Shown here: piece after piece, positions 1 through 8,972 of the stretch
How the letters are laid out: each line of letters starts with the position of its first letter
Numbering within the stretch: the stretch's first letter is position 1
Origin: CAZEKB01 sp964512225
Lineage (GTDB): Bacteria > Myxococcota_A > UBA796 > UBA9615
Assembly (NCBI GenBank): GCA_964512225.1
Contig: CAZEKB010000020.1
Span: forward strand, 1-64,000
Reading direction: 5' to 3'
Length of the DNA: 64,000 nt
The notes under the pieces: model-generated
Told to the model about the DNA's origin: nothing
What the model saw: only the letters and a program-made list of their open reading frames with translations
Database searches by the model: none
Program-made: the position numbers and the translations under genes

Positions 1-2
1 AC

Positions 3-1109
3 CAGACCCAGGTCCAGCTCGGCGACGTGATGTTCATCCTCGACGAGACGGGCTCGATGCAGGGCACCCTCGACGACGTGGCGAGCAACTTCTCGGACGT
101 GGCCGCGGAGATCTCCGGCCTGATCCCCGACGTCACCTACGGCGTCGCGTCCTTCGACGACTACAACGCCCCCCCGATGGGCTCGGGCGGCGACCGGCCG
201 TTCCACCACGGCGTGAGCCAGACCACGAACCTGGCGGCCGCGCAGGTCGCCCTCGACAACCTCGTCGCGGGCGGCGGCTGGGACTGGCCCGAGTCGACCG
301 TGGAGGCGCTGTGGCAGGCGTCCACCGGCATGGGCTACGACCAGAACTGCAACGGCCAGTACGACCCCGGCACGGACGTGAAGCCCTTCACGGCGGGCCC
401 GCTCGACGCGTTCGGCGGGTCGACGTCGGGCTTCTCGGCCACCGACCCCGGCGCGGGCACGATCGGCGGCAACGGCTTCCGCGAGGGCGCCGTCCCGATC
501 TTCGTGTACACGACCGACGCGACGGTGCGGAACGCCAACCCGCCCTACAACGAGGGCCCGAACGGGGGCACCGGCTGCGCCGTCAACGACGCGACCCCGG
601 CCGCCCTCCAGACCGTGTTCCAGTCCATGTCGGCGCAGGCGATCGGCATCACGGCGCGCACGCAGGACGCCCTGGGCGCCATGCAGTCCATCGCGGGCTG
701 GACCGACAGCTGGCTCGACATGAACGGCAACGGCGTCAACGACAACGAGTGGATGGTGTGGCCGAGCTCGACCTACAACATCGTCGACCTCGTCGTCGAC
801 GGGATCGAGCTGTTCACGACCCTGGTGACCTACGACCTGACGATCGTCGCCAACCCGCCCACGGGGACGGTCGCGAACATCGTCGCGTCGTGCTCGCCCA
901 CGGGTGTCGAGGACTTCTGCAACGACGTCCCCGCGCTGAACAACGTGAGCTTCACGATGACGCTGACCCCGGACGTCGGGACCCCGGCGACCATGTTCAG
1001 CTCCACCGTCTGGACGGTGCCCACGACCCTGTACGGCACCAGCGGACCGGGCACGGCGCCCGTCATCCTCGCCCAGTGGGAGCTCGTCTTCGTCGTGACG
1101 CCTCCGTAG
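3..1109 (+). CDS. VWA-domain surface protein, C-terminal part (5' end outside window)
   Basis: The frame is open to the left edge, so this is the last 368 codons of a longer gene; the in-frame GTG at 27 lies inside the domain and is not a real start. The visible part starts with a von Willebrand A fold whose metal site (MIDAS-like) reads DETGSM. The protein is closely similar to residues about 645-1000 of the VWA lipoprotein at 52986-55991: same LGDVMFILDETGSM start, same order of blocks, same TLYG stretch near the end. By analogy the missing N-terminus probably carries a signal peptide and Asp-rich calcium-binding repeats. Likely exported; ligand unknown. Confidence 0.85.
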   Translation, partial: QTQVQLGDVMFILDETGSMQGTLDDVASNFSDVAAEISGLIPDVTYGVASFDDYNAPPMGSGGDRPFHHGVSQTTNLAAAQVALDNLVAGGGWDWPESTVEALWQASTGMGYDQNCNGQYDPGTDVKPFTAGPLDAFGGSTSGFSATDPGAGTIGGNGFREGAVPIFVYTTDATVRNANPPYNEGPNGGTGCAVNDATPAALQTVFQSMSAQAIGITARTQDALGAMQSIAGWTDSWLDMNGNGVNDNEWMVWPSSTYNIVDLVVDGIELFTTLVTYDLTIVANPPTGTVANIVASCSPTGVEDFCNDVPALNNVSFTMTLTPDVGTPATMFSSTVWTVPTTLYGTSGPGTAPVILAQWELVFVVTPP

Positions 1110-1125
1110 CCCACAGGCGGGTTGC

Positions 1126-1137
1126 TATAACCGCCCC
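1126..1137 (+). promoter_or_regulatory. -10 hexamer placed for a leaderless start
   Basis: TATAAC at 1126-1131 is followed by 6 nt and the ATG of the SspB-like gene. No Shine-Dalgarno sequence lies between, so transcription would begin at or next to the start codon. Confidence 0.45.
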
Positions 1138-1557
1138 ATGGGGCACGCGCCGACTTCGTTCGAGACCAAGCGAGAGGTCCTGCGGACCCTCGTCGTCGAC
1201 GGGCGTCAGACCACGAAGATCATCGTGGACCCCGGGCTCCTGCCGTCCGACGGCGCGGGCTTCCCGCCGTCGATCCTGGAGCGCTTCTCCCAGGGCATCC
1301 CGCTCGAGCTCGACCCTTCGATGCCGCTGGAGCTCGACCTCGACACGGACCCGAGCCGCGTCCTGATGACCCTCGCGTTCCAGGGCACCGTCACCCGCTG
1401 TCGCATCCCCTGGAGCTCGGTCACGTTCATCGGCGTCGGGCTGCCGTTCCTGGGCACCCCGTGGCGCGACGACGACCCGAAGCTCCTGCCGCGGCCCACC
1501 GACGGCGGCGACGACGAGAGCCCCTCCGGGCGGTCCCACCTGCGCGTCATCAAGTAG
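1138..1557 (+). CDS. sspB: SspB-type ClpXP adaptor
   Basis: A 139-residue protein resembling stringent starvation protein B, the adaptor that hands ssrA-tagged and other substrates to ClpXP. A compact beta domain (about residues 1-115) is followed by an acidic, flexible linker. The C-terminus ends GRSHLRVIK, matching the ClpX-binding tail (LRVVK) that closes E. coli SspB. The order of domain, acidic linker and XB tail is the family hallmark, although the core is diverged. The ATG at 1138 is preceded by a TATAAC hexamer 6 nt away rather than a ribosome binding site. Monocistronic, between unrelated secreted-protein genes. Confidence 0.75.
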   Translation: MGHAPTSFETKREVLRTLVVDGRQTTKIIVDPGLLPSDGAGFPPSILERFSQGIPLELDPSMPLELDLDTDPSRVLMTLAFQGTVTRCRIPWSSVTFIGVGLPFLGTPWRDDDPKLLPRPTDGGDDESPSGRSHLRVIK

Positions 1558-1580
1558 CCCTCTCCCCCCTCGGCCGGGGG

Positions 1581-1592
1581 TAGGGTGGATTC
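1581..1592 (+). promoter_or_regulatory. TANNNT-N6-ATG leaderless promoter element
   Basis: TAGGGT at 1581-1586, then 6 nt, then the ATG at 1593. There is no purine-rich ribosome binding site in the spacer. Confidence 0.5.
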
Positions 1593-2510
1593 ATGAGCCC
1601 TCGCGTCGCCGTCCTCGCGCTCGCCCTCGTCCTGCCCGCGGGGCCCGCCCTCGCGGTGGACGTGGTCGTGACCCCCGATGCCCCGGCCGGCTGGTGCTTC
1701 AGCGAAGAGGTCGAGACCGCCGAAGGTGCCCTCTCGACGGCCGTCCCGTCGCCCCCCGCGGGGACGGGCAGCGCGCACTTCATCGTGGACGGGACGGGCC
1801 GCGAGATCCTGGTGAACCCCGTGTTCGCGGGCACGCCCCTGGACCAGATCGTCGAGCTCGAATACAGCACCTGGCACGAACCGTCGTCTCCGGGCAGCGC
1901 GATCCTCGCGATCAGCCTGCAGTTCGACGTCGACTGGAACCTCGACGACTCGGACGGCGAGTGGCAGGGCCGGTTGGTCTACGAGCCCTACTACACCGAG
2001 ACCGTGACCAAGGGCGTCTGGCAGACGTGGCAGCCCCTGGAGGGCGAGTGGTGGGCGAGCGGCGAGCCCGGCTCGGCGGTGTGCCCGATCAGCGACGCGT
2101 GCACCTGGGCCGAGGTGCTCGCGGCCTTCCCGAGCGCGGGCGTGCGGCTCGACGACGGGGCCGTGCTGCTGAAGGCCGGGGGGCCATGGACGGCGGGGTT
2201 CGACGGCAGCGCGGACGCCCTGACGGTCGGGCTCGAGGGCCTCGCGTCGACGACCTGGGACTTCGAAGCCGAGGGCGCGATCCCGTGCCCCGAAGACGAG
2301 GGCGACGACGACGACAGCGCGGGCGACGACGACGACAGCGCGGGCGACGACGACGACGCGGGCGACGACGACGACGACGCCACTCCGGGCGACGACGACG
2401 ACGACGACGGTCCGTGGTGCCTGTCGTCCACGGGCGGATCGTCGGCAGCCGGCGCGGGGGCCCTCGCCGTCCCGCTGATCGGGCTGCTGCTCCGTCGTCG
2501 GCGCCGCTGA
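1593..2510 (+). CDS. Secreted protein with Asp-rich linker and Arg-tail C-terminus
   Basis: 305 residues. A signal peptide (VLALALVLPAGPALA) precedes a roughly 210-residue globular region that I do not recognise; it is rich in Trp and beta-type sequence. From about residue 233 comes a low-complexity linker of DDDDSAG units. The end is a Cys, a glycine/alanine-rich hydrophobic stretch and RRRRR, the layout of MYXO-CTERM-type sorting signals, which anchor and process exported proteins in Myxococcota. The Asp run probably acts as a spacer or binds calcium. Function of the globular part unknown. Confidence 0.8.
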   Translation: MSPRVAVLALALVLPAGPALAVDVVVTPDAPAGWCFSEEVETAEGALSTAVPSPPAGTGSAHFIVDGTGREILVNPVFAGTPLDQIVELEYSTWHEPSSPGSAILAISLQFDVDWNLDDSDGEWQGRLVYEPYYTETVTKGVWQTWQPLEGEWWASGEPGSAVCPISDACTWAEVLAAFPSAGVRLDDGAVLLKAGGPWTAGFDGSADALTVGLEGLASTTWDFEAEGAIPCPEDEGDDDDSAGDDDDSAGDDDDAGDDDDDATPGDDDDDDGPWCLSSTGGSSAAGAGALAVPLIGLLLRRRRR

Positions 2511-2565
2511 CCCAGCTTCCGTAGCGCAAGAAAGATCGTCTCCGAGGTTGCGATCGCTGCCCAGG

Positions 2566-2593
2566 GTTAGTAAGTAGTCACCTACTAACTAAC
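2566..2593. promoter_or_regulatory. Inverted repeat, probable TetR operator
   Basis: GTTAGTAAGTAG (2566-2577) and CTACTAACTAAC (2582-2593) form an inverted repeat (10 of 12 pairs) around TCAC. It lies 17 nt upstream of the TetR gene that heads the efflux operon. Position and AT-rich content in a GC-rich genome fit an autoregulatory operator overlapping the promoter. Confidence 0.6.
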
Positions 2594-2610
2594 CCAGGTG
2601 GCTCGATCCC

Positions 2611-3237
2611 ATGGCACGACCCCGACAAGTCAGCGACGAACAGGTCATCGAGGCGGCGCGCGCCGTCTTCATGGAGCACGGCCCCAAGGCTCCCGTCTCC
2701 ATGATCGCGGGGCGGGTGGGCCTCTCGGACGCCGCCCTCTTCAAGCGCTTCGGGACGAAGCAGGACCTCCTCCTCGCGGCGCTGCTGCCCCCCGAGGTTC
2801 CGGTGTTCATGAGCCTGCTCGACGCGGGTCCCGTCCCCGGCGACGTCCGCGAGCAGCTCATCGAGATCGGGACCACGATCGCCGAGGCACTGGGTCGGAT
2901 GATCCCGTGCCTGTCGATCCTGCACGCCGCGGGCCTGGACCATCGCCAGGCGTTCGAGCGCTACGACGTCCCCCCCCCGATCCGCGCGCAGCGGTCGTTC
3001 GCGGCGTGGATCCGGGCGGCGCAGGAGCAGGGCGCCATCGGCGACCACGTGGACCCCGACACCGTGGCGATGACGGTCATGGGCGCGATGCACTTCCGCA
3101 CCTTCCTGTGCGGCGTGGTGGGGGCCGCCCATCGGGGCAAGGGCTGCGTCGAGCACCTCCCCGACGCGCGCCAGTACGGCCGCAACGTGATCGAGAGCCT
3201 GTGGGCGGGCATCGCTCCGCGGGGGGGTGCTGCGTGA
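2611..3237 (+). CDS. TetR/AcrR-family transcriptional regulator
   Basis: 208 residues. The N-terminal 50 residues form a TetR helix-turn-helix (ARAVFMEHGPKAPVSMIAGR, then GLSDAALFKRFGTKQDLL). The C-terminal helical part would be the ligand-binding and dimer domain. It is the first gene of an operon with an outer-membrane factor, a periplasmic adaptor and an RND pump. The inverted repeat at 2566-2593 is its probable binding site, so by analogy to AcrR it should repress the operon until an effector binds. Its TGA overlaps the next gene's GTG start by 4 nt. The ATG at 2611 follows an AGGTGG-type ribosome binding site. Confidence 0.9.
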   Translation: MARPRQVSDEQVIEAARAVFMEHGPKAPVSMIAGRVGLSDAALFKRFGTKQDLLLAALLPPEVPVFMSLLDAGPVPGDVREQLIEIGTTIAEALGRMIPCLSILHAAGLDHRQAFERYDVPPPIRAQRSFAAWIRAAQEQGAIGDHVDPDTVAMTVMGAMHFRTFLCGVVGAAHRGKGCVEHLPDARQYGRNVIESLWAGIAPRGGAA

Positions 3238-4622
3238 GGATGGCGGCGCTCCTCATCGTCCTCCTGCCGTCGATCGCGTCGGCTCAGGTCGACGTCCGGC
3301 CGCCCGCGGAGGCCCGGTACGCCCGGGAGGTCCCGGGCGACCGCGTCGACGAGGCGCCCTGGGCGCTCCTGCAGGACCCGGTCCTCGAGGGCCTCGTGAC
3401 CGAGGCGCTGCGGGCCAACGGCGATCTGTCCGCGGCGGTGCACCGCATCGAGCAGGCCGACGCCCAGGCGCTCGAGTCGTTGGCGCCGAACCTCCCGGTC
3501 CTCTCGGCGTCGGCGGGGGCGAACGTCGGCCCCGGTGGAGTGGTGGGGGCGCCGGTGGTCCCCGGCCAGGAGCCGCCCGACATCCTGTGGACGGGCAACG
3601 CGCTGCTGCTCGCCGACTGGAGCTTCGATCTCGGGGGCTCGCGGCTGCTGGCCTTCCGCGCGGGGCTGTCCGACACCGTCGCCGCCGAACAGGACCGCGA
3701 CCAGTTCGCGGTCGGGCTCGGGGTGCAGGTGACCGAGGCCTACCTCGACGCGGCCGCGGCGGAGGCCCGGCTCGGCGTCCTCGAGCGGCAGCTCGCGCTC
3801 GGCACGTCCCTGCTCGAGGGGGTCGAAGCCCGGTACGACACCGGCACCTCGACCGCCGCCGCCGTGCTTCAGCAGCGCCGCCAGGTCGAGGCCCTGCGCG
3901 GCGCCCTCGCGCCCGCTCGGACGGCTCGGGACGTGGCGCGCAGCCGCCTCGCGGTGCTCCTCGCGCGCCGCCCGGGGGAGGCCGTGGACGCGCCCGCGGC
4001 CCTGCCCCCGCTCCCGACCCCCCCGCCCACCGGCACGCCCCGGGACCTCCTCGCCGCGCGGCCCGATCTCCGCGGCGCGATCGCCCGGTACGACGCGGGG
4101 ACGCACCGTCGGCTCGCGTCGGGGGCCGCGTTCGCGCCCAGCTTCGGCGTGAGCGCTTCGGGGGGGCTGCAGTGGCGCCGCGCGGACGAGGAGGACGTGG
4201 AGGACGAGACGACCTGGGGCGTAGGCTTCTCCCTGAACGTGCCGCTGCTGAACGCCGCGAACATCGGCGGAGCGCGCCGGTCGCGCGCCGCCGAGCTGGC
4301 CTCCCGAGACGCGCTGGCTCAGCAGATCCGAGCGGCGGTGGGAGAGGTGGAGCAGGGGCTGGTGCAGCGGCACGAGCTCGCGGTCCAGCTCGAGGCCCAG
4401 CGGCGCCAGCTCGCCGCGTCGCGCACCGCCTTCGAGGTCGCCGACGATCGCTTCGCGGCGGGCCTCGACGACTACCTCACCCTCCTCACCTCCTGGAACT
4501 CCCTCCTCGCGGACGAGCTCTCCGAGATCAACGTGCGGCGCTCCCTGATCGGCGCCGACGTCCGCCTGCGCGCCGCCCTGGGCGGCTCCTGGACGCGCTC
4601 CCTGCGCGCTGGAGATCGATGA
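3234..4622 (+). CDS. Outer-membrane efflux protein (TolC/NodT family)
   Basis: 462 residues. A signal peptide ending SIASAQ is followed by two repeated OEP halves, each with long coiled-coil helices (for example residues about 130-230 and 350-450). The second half carries the typical LRARPDL-like segment (LLAARPDLRGAI). Such proteins form the trimeric outer-membrane channel of tripartite pumps. I chose GTG 3234, which overlaps the TetR stop by 4 nt behind a G-rich ribosome binding site; ATG 3240 is the alternative. The stop overlaps the adaptor gene's start. It works with the following two genes. Confidence 0.87.
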   Translation: MRMAALLIVLLPSIASAQVDVRPPAEARYAREVPGDRVDEAPWALLQDPVLEGLVTEALRANGDLSAAVHRIEQADAQALESLAPNLPVLSASAGANVGPGGVVGAPVVPGQEPPDILWTGNALLLADWSFDLGGSRLLAFRAGLSDTVAAEQDRDQFAVGLGVQVTEAYLDAAAAEARLGVLERQLALGTSLLEGVEARYDTGTSTAAAVLQQRRQVEALRGALAPARTARDVARSRLAVLLARRPGEAVDAPAALPPLPTPPPTGTPRDLLAARPDLRGAIARYDAGTHRRLASGAAFAPSFGVSASGGLQWRRADEEDVEDETTWGVGFSLNVPLLNAANIGGARRSRAAELASRDALAQQIRAAVGEVEQGLVQRHELAVQLEAQRRQLAASRTAFEVADDRFAAGLDDYLTLLTSWNSLLADELSEINVRRSLIGADVRLRAALGGSWTRSLRAGDR

Positions 4623-5764
4623 TGAACCCCAAGTACCTCGTCCCTCCGCTCATCGTGCTCGCCACCGCGGCCTCCGTGGCCGCGATGAAGTTCTCCGCCC
4701 CCGAGGCCGAGCGGTCCGATCCCCCCGCCCGGGTCGCCCGCGTGAGCGTGGAGGTGGTGCAACCGACCGACACGCCCGCCATGGTCCGAGTGACGGGCTC
4801 CGTGGAGGCCGCGCGGCAGGTCGTCGTGATGCCCGAGGTCGTCGGTCGCATCGTCGATCAGAGCGCCGAGCTCGTGCCCGGCGGTCGGCTGAGCGCGGGC
4901 GACGTGCTGGTCTCCATCGACGCGCGGGACCATCGCCTCGCGGTCGAACAAGAGCGCAGCCGCGTGCGTCAGGCGGAGCTCGAGGTCGAGCTCGAGCAGG
5001 GCCGCAAGCAGGTCGCCGAGCGCGAGTGGGCGGCGGTCAAGGACGGCGCGACCGAGGGCGCGCCCCTCGCCCTGCGCGTCCCCCAGATGGCGACGGCCGA
5101 GCGGAACCTGGCCGCCGCTCGCGCGGGCCTCGCGCGCGCCGAGCTCGCGCTGGAGCGGTCCACGATCCGAGCTCCGTTCAACGCCGTGGTCACCGACGAG
5201 TCGGCGGAGATCGGACAGGTCGTGGGGGCGGGCACCCGCATCGCCACCCTCGTCGGCACCGACCAGGTCTTCGTGCGCGCCGCGGTCCCCGTGGACCGCC
5301 TGCCGTTCATCGACATCCCCGGGATGGGCGGGGGCGCGGGCAGCACCGCGACGGTCATCCACGACCTCGGAGGGGCCACGGTCGAGCGTCCCGCGCGCGT
5401 GCTCCGCCTCGTGGGCACGCTCGATCCCCAGAGCCGCACCGCGCAGCTGATGCTCGGGGTCGACAGCCCCCTCGACCAGCCCGCGGGCGCGCCTCCGCTC
5501 CTCCCCGGCGCGTACGTGGACATCGTCATCGAGGGCCGCGTGGTGGGCCGGGTGCTGCCGGTCCCCCGGGCGGCCGTGATCGACGGTGACCGCGTCTGGG
5601 TCGTGACCGAGGACCGGACGCTGGCGTCGCGCACCCTGTCGGTGCGGTGGCGCGACCCCGATCGCCTGTTCGTGGCCGACGGTCTCGAGGCGGGCGCGCG
5701 GGTGGTCACGAGCCCCCTGGCGCTCCCCATCGAGGGCATGGCGGTCGAGGTGGTGACGCCGTGA
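4619..5764 (+). CDS. RND efflux periplasmic adaptor subunit (HlyD/AcrA type)
   Basis: 381 residues. An uncleaved or lipid-free N-terminal membrane segment (YLVPPLIVLATAASVAAM) precedes a barrel-sandwich hybrid lipoyl half (VMPEVVGRI, GDVLVSIDARD). A helical hairpin covers about residues 100-185, the second lipoyl half reads STIRAPFNAVV, and beta-barrel and membrane-proximal domains complete the order typical of membrane fusion proteins. The adaptor links the inner-membrane pump to the outer channel. ATG 4619 gives an ATGA overlap with the upstream stop; ATG 4622 is equally possible. The stop overlaps the pump gene's GTG. Confidence 0.9.
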   Translation: MMNPKYLVPPLIVLATAASVAAMKFSAPEAERSDPPARVARVSVEVVQPTDTPAMVRVTGSVEAARQVVVMPEVVGRIVDQSAELVPGGRLSAGDVLVSIDARDHRLAVEQERSRVRQAELEVELEQGRKQVAEREWAAVKDGATEGAPLALRVPQMATAERNLAAARAGLARAELALERSTIRAPFNAVVTDESAEIGQVVGAGTRIATLVGTDQVFVRAAVPVDRLPFIDIPGMGGGAGSTATVIHDLGGATVERPARVLRLVGTLDPQSRTAQLMLGVDSPLDQPAGAPPLLPGAYVDIVIEGRVVGRVLPVPRAAVIDGDRVWVVTEDRTLASRTLSVRWRDPDRLFVADGLEAGARVVTSPLALPIEGMAVEVVTP

Positions 5765-8700
5765 AGGGCCCCATCGCGTGGATGGCGCGCAACACCGTCG
5801 CCGCCAACCTCCTGATGTTCGCGATCTTCGCGGGCGGCACGCTCGGCCTGCTGACCATCAAGCAGGAGGTGTTCCCGGAGTTCACGCTCGACTTCGTCAA
5901 CGTCACGGTCGCCTACCCCGGCGCCGGTCCCGCGGAGGTCGAGCAGGGGATCGTCCTCGCCGTCGAGGAGGCCGTGCGCGGTCTGGACGGCGTCAAGCGG
6001 GTCACCTCCGTGTCGGCGGAGGGCGCGGGGAACGTCTCGATCGAGCTGCTGCTGGACGCCGAGCCGGACAAGGTCCTCGCCGACGTCAAGAACGAGGTCG
6101 ACCGCATCCGGAGCTTCCCCGAGGACGCGGAGAAGCCGACCGTGGCGCTCGCGAGCCGTCGGCCGAGGGTGATCTCCCTGGTCGTCTCCGGAGACCAGGA
6201 GCTCGCCACCCTGCACGCCATCGCCGAGAAGGCGCGCTCCACGCTGCTCGCGTCGCCCGAGATCACGCAGGTCGAGGTCGAGGGGGTGCGTCCGCTCGAG
6301 GTCGCCATCGAGGTGCCCCGGGAGACGCTGCGGTCCTACGGGCTGTCGCTCGAGCAGATCGCCCGGCAGGTCCGCGCCGCTTCGGTGGAGCTGCCCGGCG
6401 GCGGGATCGAGGGGGAGGGGGGCGAGTTCCTGGTGCGCGTCGCCGACCGGAAGCGCCTGGCGACGGAGTTCGGGGGGGTCGTCGTGCGCGGGACGCTCGC
6501 GGGCGCGGGGGTGTCGCTCGACGACATCGCGACCGTCGTCGACGGGTACGAGGACACCGACGCCGAGTCCTACCTCAACGGGCGGCGGGCGGTGCGGGTG
6601 TCGGCCTACCGCGTGGGCAACGAGACCCCGAACGGGGTCGCCGCGGTGGTCAAGGACTACGCCGTCGCGCTGCGGGCCGACCTGCCCGACAACATCGACG
6701 TCGTCACCTGGGGCGACGACTCGGAGATGCTCAAGGGTCGCATCGACCTGCTGGTCCGCAACGCGTTCATGGGCGGGTTCCTCGTCCTCCTGGTCCTCGG
6801 TGTATTCCTGGAGTCGCGGCTGGCGTTCTGGGTCGCGCTCGGCATCCCCATCTCGTTCATGGGCTCGTTCCTGTTGATGCCGCAGCTCGACCTGTCCATC
6901 AACATGATCACGCTCTTCGGGCTGATCATCACGCTCGGCATGGTGGTCGACGACGCGATCATCGTGGGCGAGAACGCCTACTCGAAGATGCAGGACGGGC
7001 GGCCCCGCCTCGACGCCGCCATCGAGGGCGCGCGGGAGATGGCCATGCCGGTCACCTTCTCCATCCTCACGACGATCGCGGCCTTCTCGCCCATGTTCTT
7101 CGTGCCGGGCGTCATGGGGAAGATCTTCCGCCTGTTCCCCGCGGTCGTGATCGCCGTGCTGCTCTTCAGCCTGCTGGAGTCCTTCTTCATCCTCCCGGCC
7201 CACCTCGCCCACGGCAAGGACGAGGCGCCCGGGGCCTTGCGTCGGGTGCTGGACCGGGTCCACGGGTACGGCAACCGCGCGCTCGCGGCGTTCACGGAGC
7301 GCGTATACCGGCCGACGCTGGTGGCGGCGCTGCGGAACCGCGCGACGGTCGTCCTCGCCGCCATCGCCTCGTTCGTGATCACGATCGCGGCCCTGGTGAC
7401 GGGCGCCCAGCCGTTCAACTTCTTCCCCATCATCGAGGGCGACATCGTCACCGCGACGGCGCGCATGCCCTACGGCGTGCCCGTGGACCTCACGCGGGAC
7501 ATCGGACAGACGATGGTCGCGGCCGCCGAGGAGGCGCTCGAGGAGCACGGCGGGGACGTCATCCTGCGAGGGATGTTCACGCGCGTGGGCGAGACGGCGC
7601 CGATCCCGGGCCCGGGGCCCCGGCGCCCCGAGGTGGGCAGCCACGTGGTGAGCGTCGAGATGGCGCTCGTGCCCGCGGAGCAGCGGGAGGCGACGGCCGA
7701 GGCGGTCGCCGCGTCCTGGCGGGCGACCATGCCCCCCATCGCCGGGGCCCAGTCGCTGCGCTTCACGGCGTCGACCGGGCCGGGCAGCGGGGCGGCGGTC
7801 GACGTGCAGATCTCCCACGCGGACACCGCGGTGATCGCCGCCGTCTCGGAGGACCTCACCGAGGCGCTGCGCTCGTATCCGTCGCTGGCGAACATCAACA
7901 ACGGGTACGCGTCGGGCAAGCCGCAGCTCGACTTCGAGGTGCTGCCCGCGGCCGCGACGCTGGGGCTGACGGCCAACGACATCGCGCGCCAGCTGCGGTC
8001 CTCCTTCTACGGCGCGGAGGTGCTGCGCGAGCAGCGCGGCCGCCACGAGGTCAAGGTGATGGTCCGGTTGCCGGAGGAGCAGCGTCGGTCCGAGGCCGAC
8101 CTCGAGGACATGCTCGTGCGGACCCCCGCGGGGGGCGACGTCCCCCTGTCCACCGTCGCCGCGTTCGACCGCGGCCGGGCCCCCACGTCCATCGATCGCG
8201 ACGCGGGGAAGCGCGTGGTCAACGTCACCGCCGATCTCGCGGCGGGGATCGCGTCGGCCCGGGAGACTCTGGAGTCGCTGGAGGCCGAGGTCTTCCCGGA
8301 CCTGCGGACGCGGTACGAGGGCGTGACGCTCGAGATGGCCGGACAGCAGCGCGAACAGGGCGAGTCGCTCGCCGCCCTGGGCCGCGGATACCTCATGGCG
8401 CTGATCGCGATCTTCGCGCTCCTCGCCATCCCGTTCCGGAGCTACCTGCAGCCGATCATCGTGATGACGGCGATCCCCTTCGGCCTCGTGGGCGCCGTGA
8501 TCGGGCACCGCATCATGGGCTTCGAGCTCAGCCTCATCAGCATGTTCGGCGTCGTCGCGCTCAGCGGCGTGGTCGTGAACGACTCGCTCGTCCTCATCGA
8601 CACCACCAACCGCGTGCGTGCGACGGGGGTCACGGCCTTCGATGCGATCGTGGCCGGGGCCACGCGGCGGCTGCGACCGATCCTGCTCACGTCGCTCACG

Positions 8701-8919
8701 ACGTTCTTCGGCCTGATGCCGATGATCTTCGAGACGTCGGTCCAGGCGCGCTTCCTCATCCCCATGGCCATCAGCCTCGGCTTCGGGATCCTCTTCGCGA
8801 CCCTCGTCATCCTCCTGCTGGTCCCGGTCGTGTACACGCTCATCGAGGAGCTCCGGGCGGGCCTGCGGGGCGACCTCGACGCCCCCGACCGCTCGGCGGG
8901 GCGCGCCTACGCCGCCTGA
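5761..8919 (+). CDS. RND-family efflux pump permease
   Basis: 1052 residues, usual for AcrB-like pumps. The first transmembrane helix (VAANLLMFAIFAGG) is followed by a large periplasmic porter loop with PN1/PN2 features (QVEVEG, SLEQIARQV). A six-helix bundle follows with the proton-relay motif GMVVDDAIIVGENAY, and the second half repeats this (GVVVNDSLVLID). The pump is driven by proton influx and exports lipophilic compounds; the substrate cannot be read from the sequence. GTG 5761 overlaps the adaptor stop by 4 nt. Last gene of the tetR-outer membrane factor-adaptor-pump operon. Confidence 0.93.
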   Translation: MKGPIAWMARNTVAANLLMFAIFAGGTLGLLTIKQEVFPEFTLDFVNVTVAYPGAGPAEVEQGIVLAVEEAVRGLDGVKRVTSVSAEGAGNVSIELLLDAEPDKVLADVKNEVDRIRSFPEDAEKPTVALASRRPRVISLVVSGDQELATLHAIAEKARSTLLASPEITQVEVEGVRPLEVAIEVPRETLRSYGLSLEQIARQVRAASVELPGGGIEGEGGEFLVRVADRKRLATEFGGVVVRGTLAGAGVSLDDIATVVDGYEDTDAESYLNGRRAVRVSAYRVGNETPNGVAAVVKDYAVALRADLPDNIDVVTWGDDSEMLKGRIDLLVRNAFMGGFLVLLVLGVFLESRLAFWVALGIPISFMGSFLLMPQLDLSINMITLFGLIITLGMVVDDAIIVGENAYSKMQDGRPRLDAAIEGAREMAMPVTFSILTTIAAFSPMFFVPGVMGKIFRLFPAVVIAVLLFSLLESFFILPAHLAHGKDEAPGALRRVLDRVHGYGNRALAAFTERVYRPTLVAALRNRATVVLAAIASFVITIAALVTGAQPFNFFPIIEGDIVTATARMPYGVPVDLTRDIGQTMVAAAEEALEEHGGDVILRGMFTRVGETAPIPGPGPRRPEVGSHVVSVEMALVPAEQREATAEAVAASWRATMPPIAGAQSLRFTASTGPGSGAAVDVQISHADTAVIAAVSEDLTEALRSYPSLANINNGYASGKPQLDFEVLPAAATLGLTANDIARQLRSSFYGAEVLREQRGRHEVKVMVRLPEEQRRSEADLEDMLVRTPAGGDVPLSTVAAFDRGRAPTSIDRDAGKRVVNVTADLAAGIASARETLESLEAEVFPDLRTRYEGVTLEMAGQQREQGESLAALGRGYLMALIAIFALLAIPFRSYLQPIIVMTAIPFGLVGAVIGHRIMGFELSLISMFGVVALSGVVVNDSLVLIDTTNRVRATGVTAFDAIVAGATRRLRPILLTSLTTFFGLMPMIFETSVQARFLIPMAISLGFGILFATLVILLLVPVVYTLIEELRAGLRGDLDAPDRSAGRAYAA

Positions 8920-8972
8920 CCGGGCTCTCCGCTGCCCGCCGCCCGCGCATGCGGCATGCTGACTCTGCCCCC

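Noticed and set aside
4969..8508. Very long open frame on the minus strand opposite the efflux pump
   Set aside because: High G+C suppresses stop codons in the antisense frames. The composition is Arg/His-rich with no domain, while the plus strand encodes a full RND pump.
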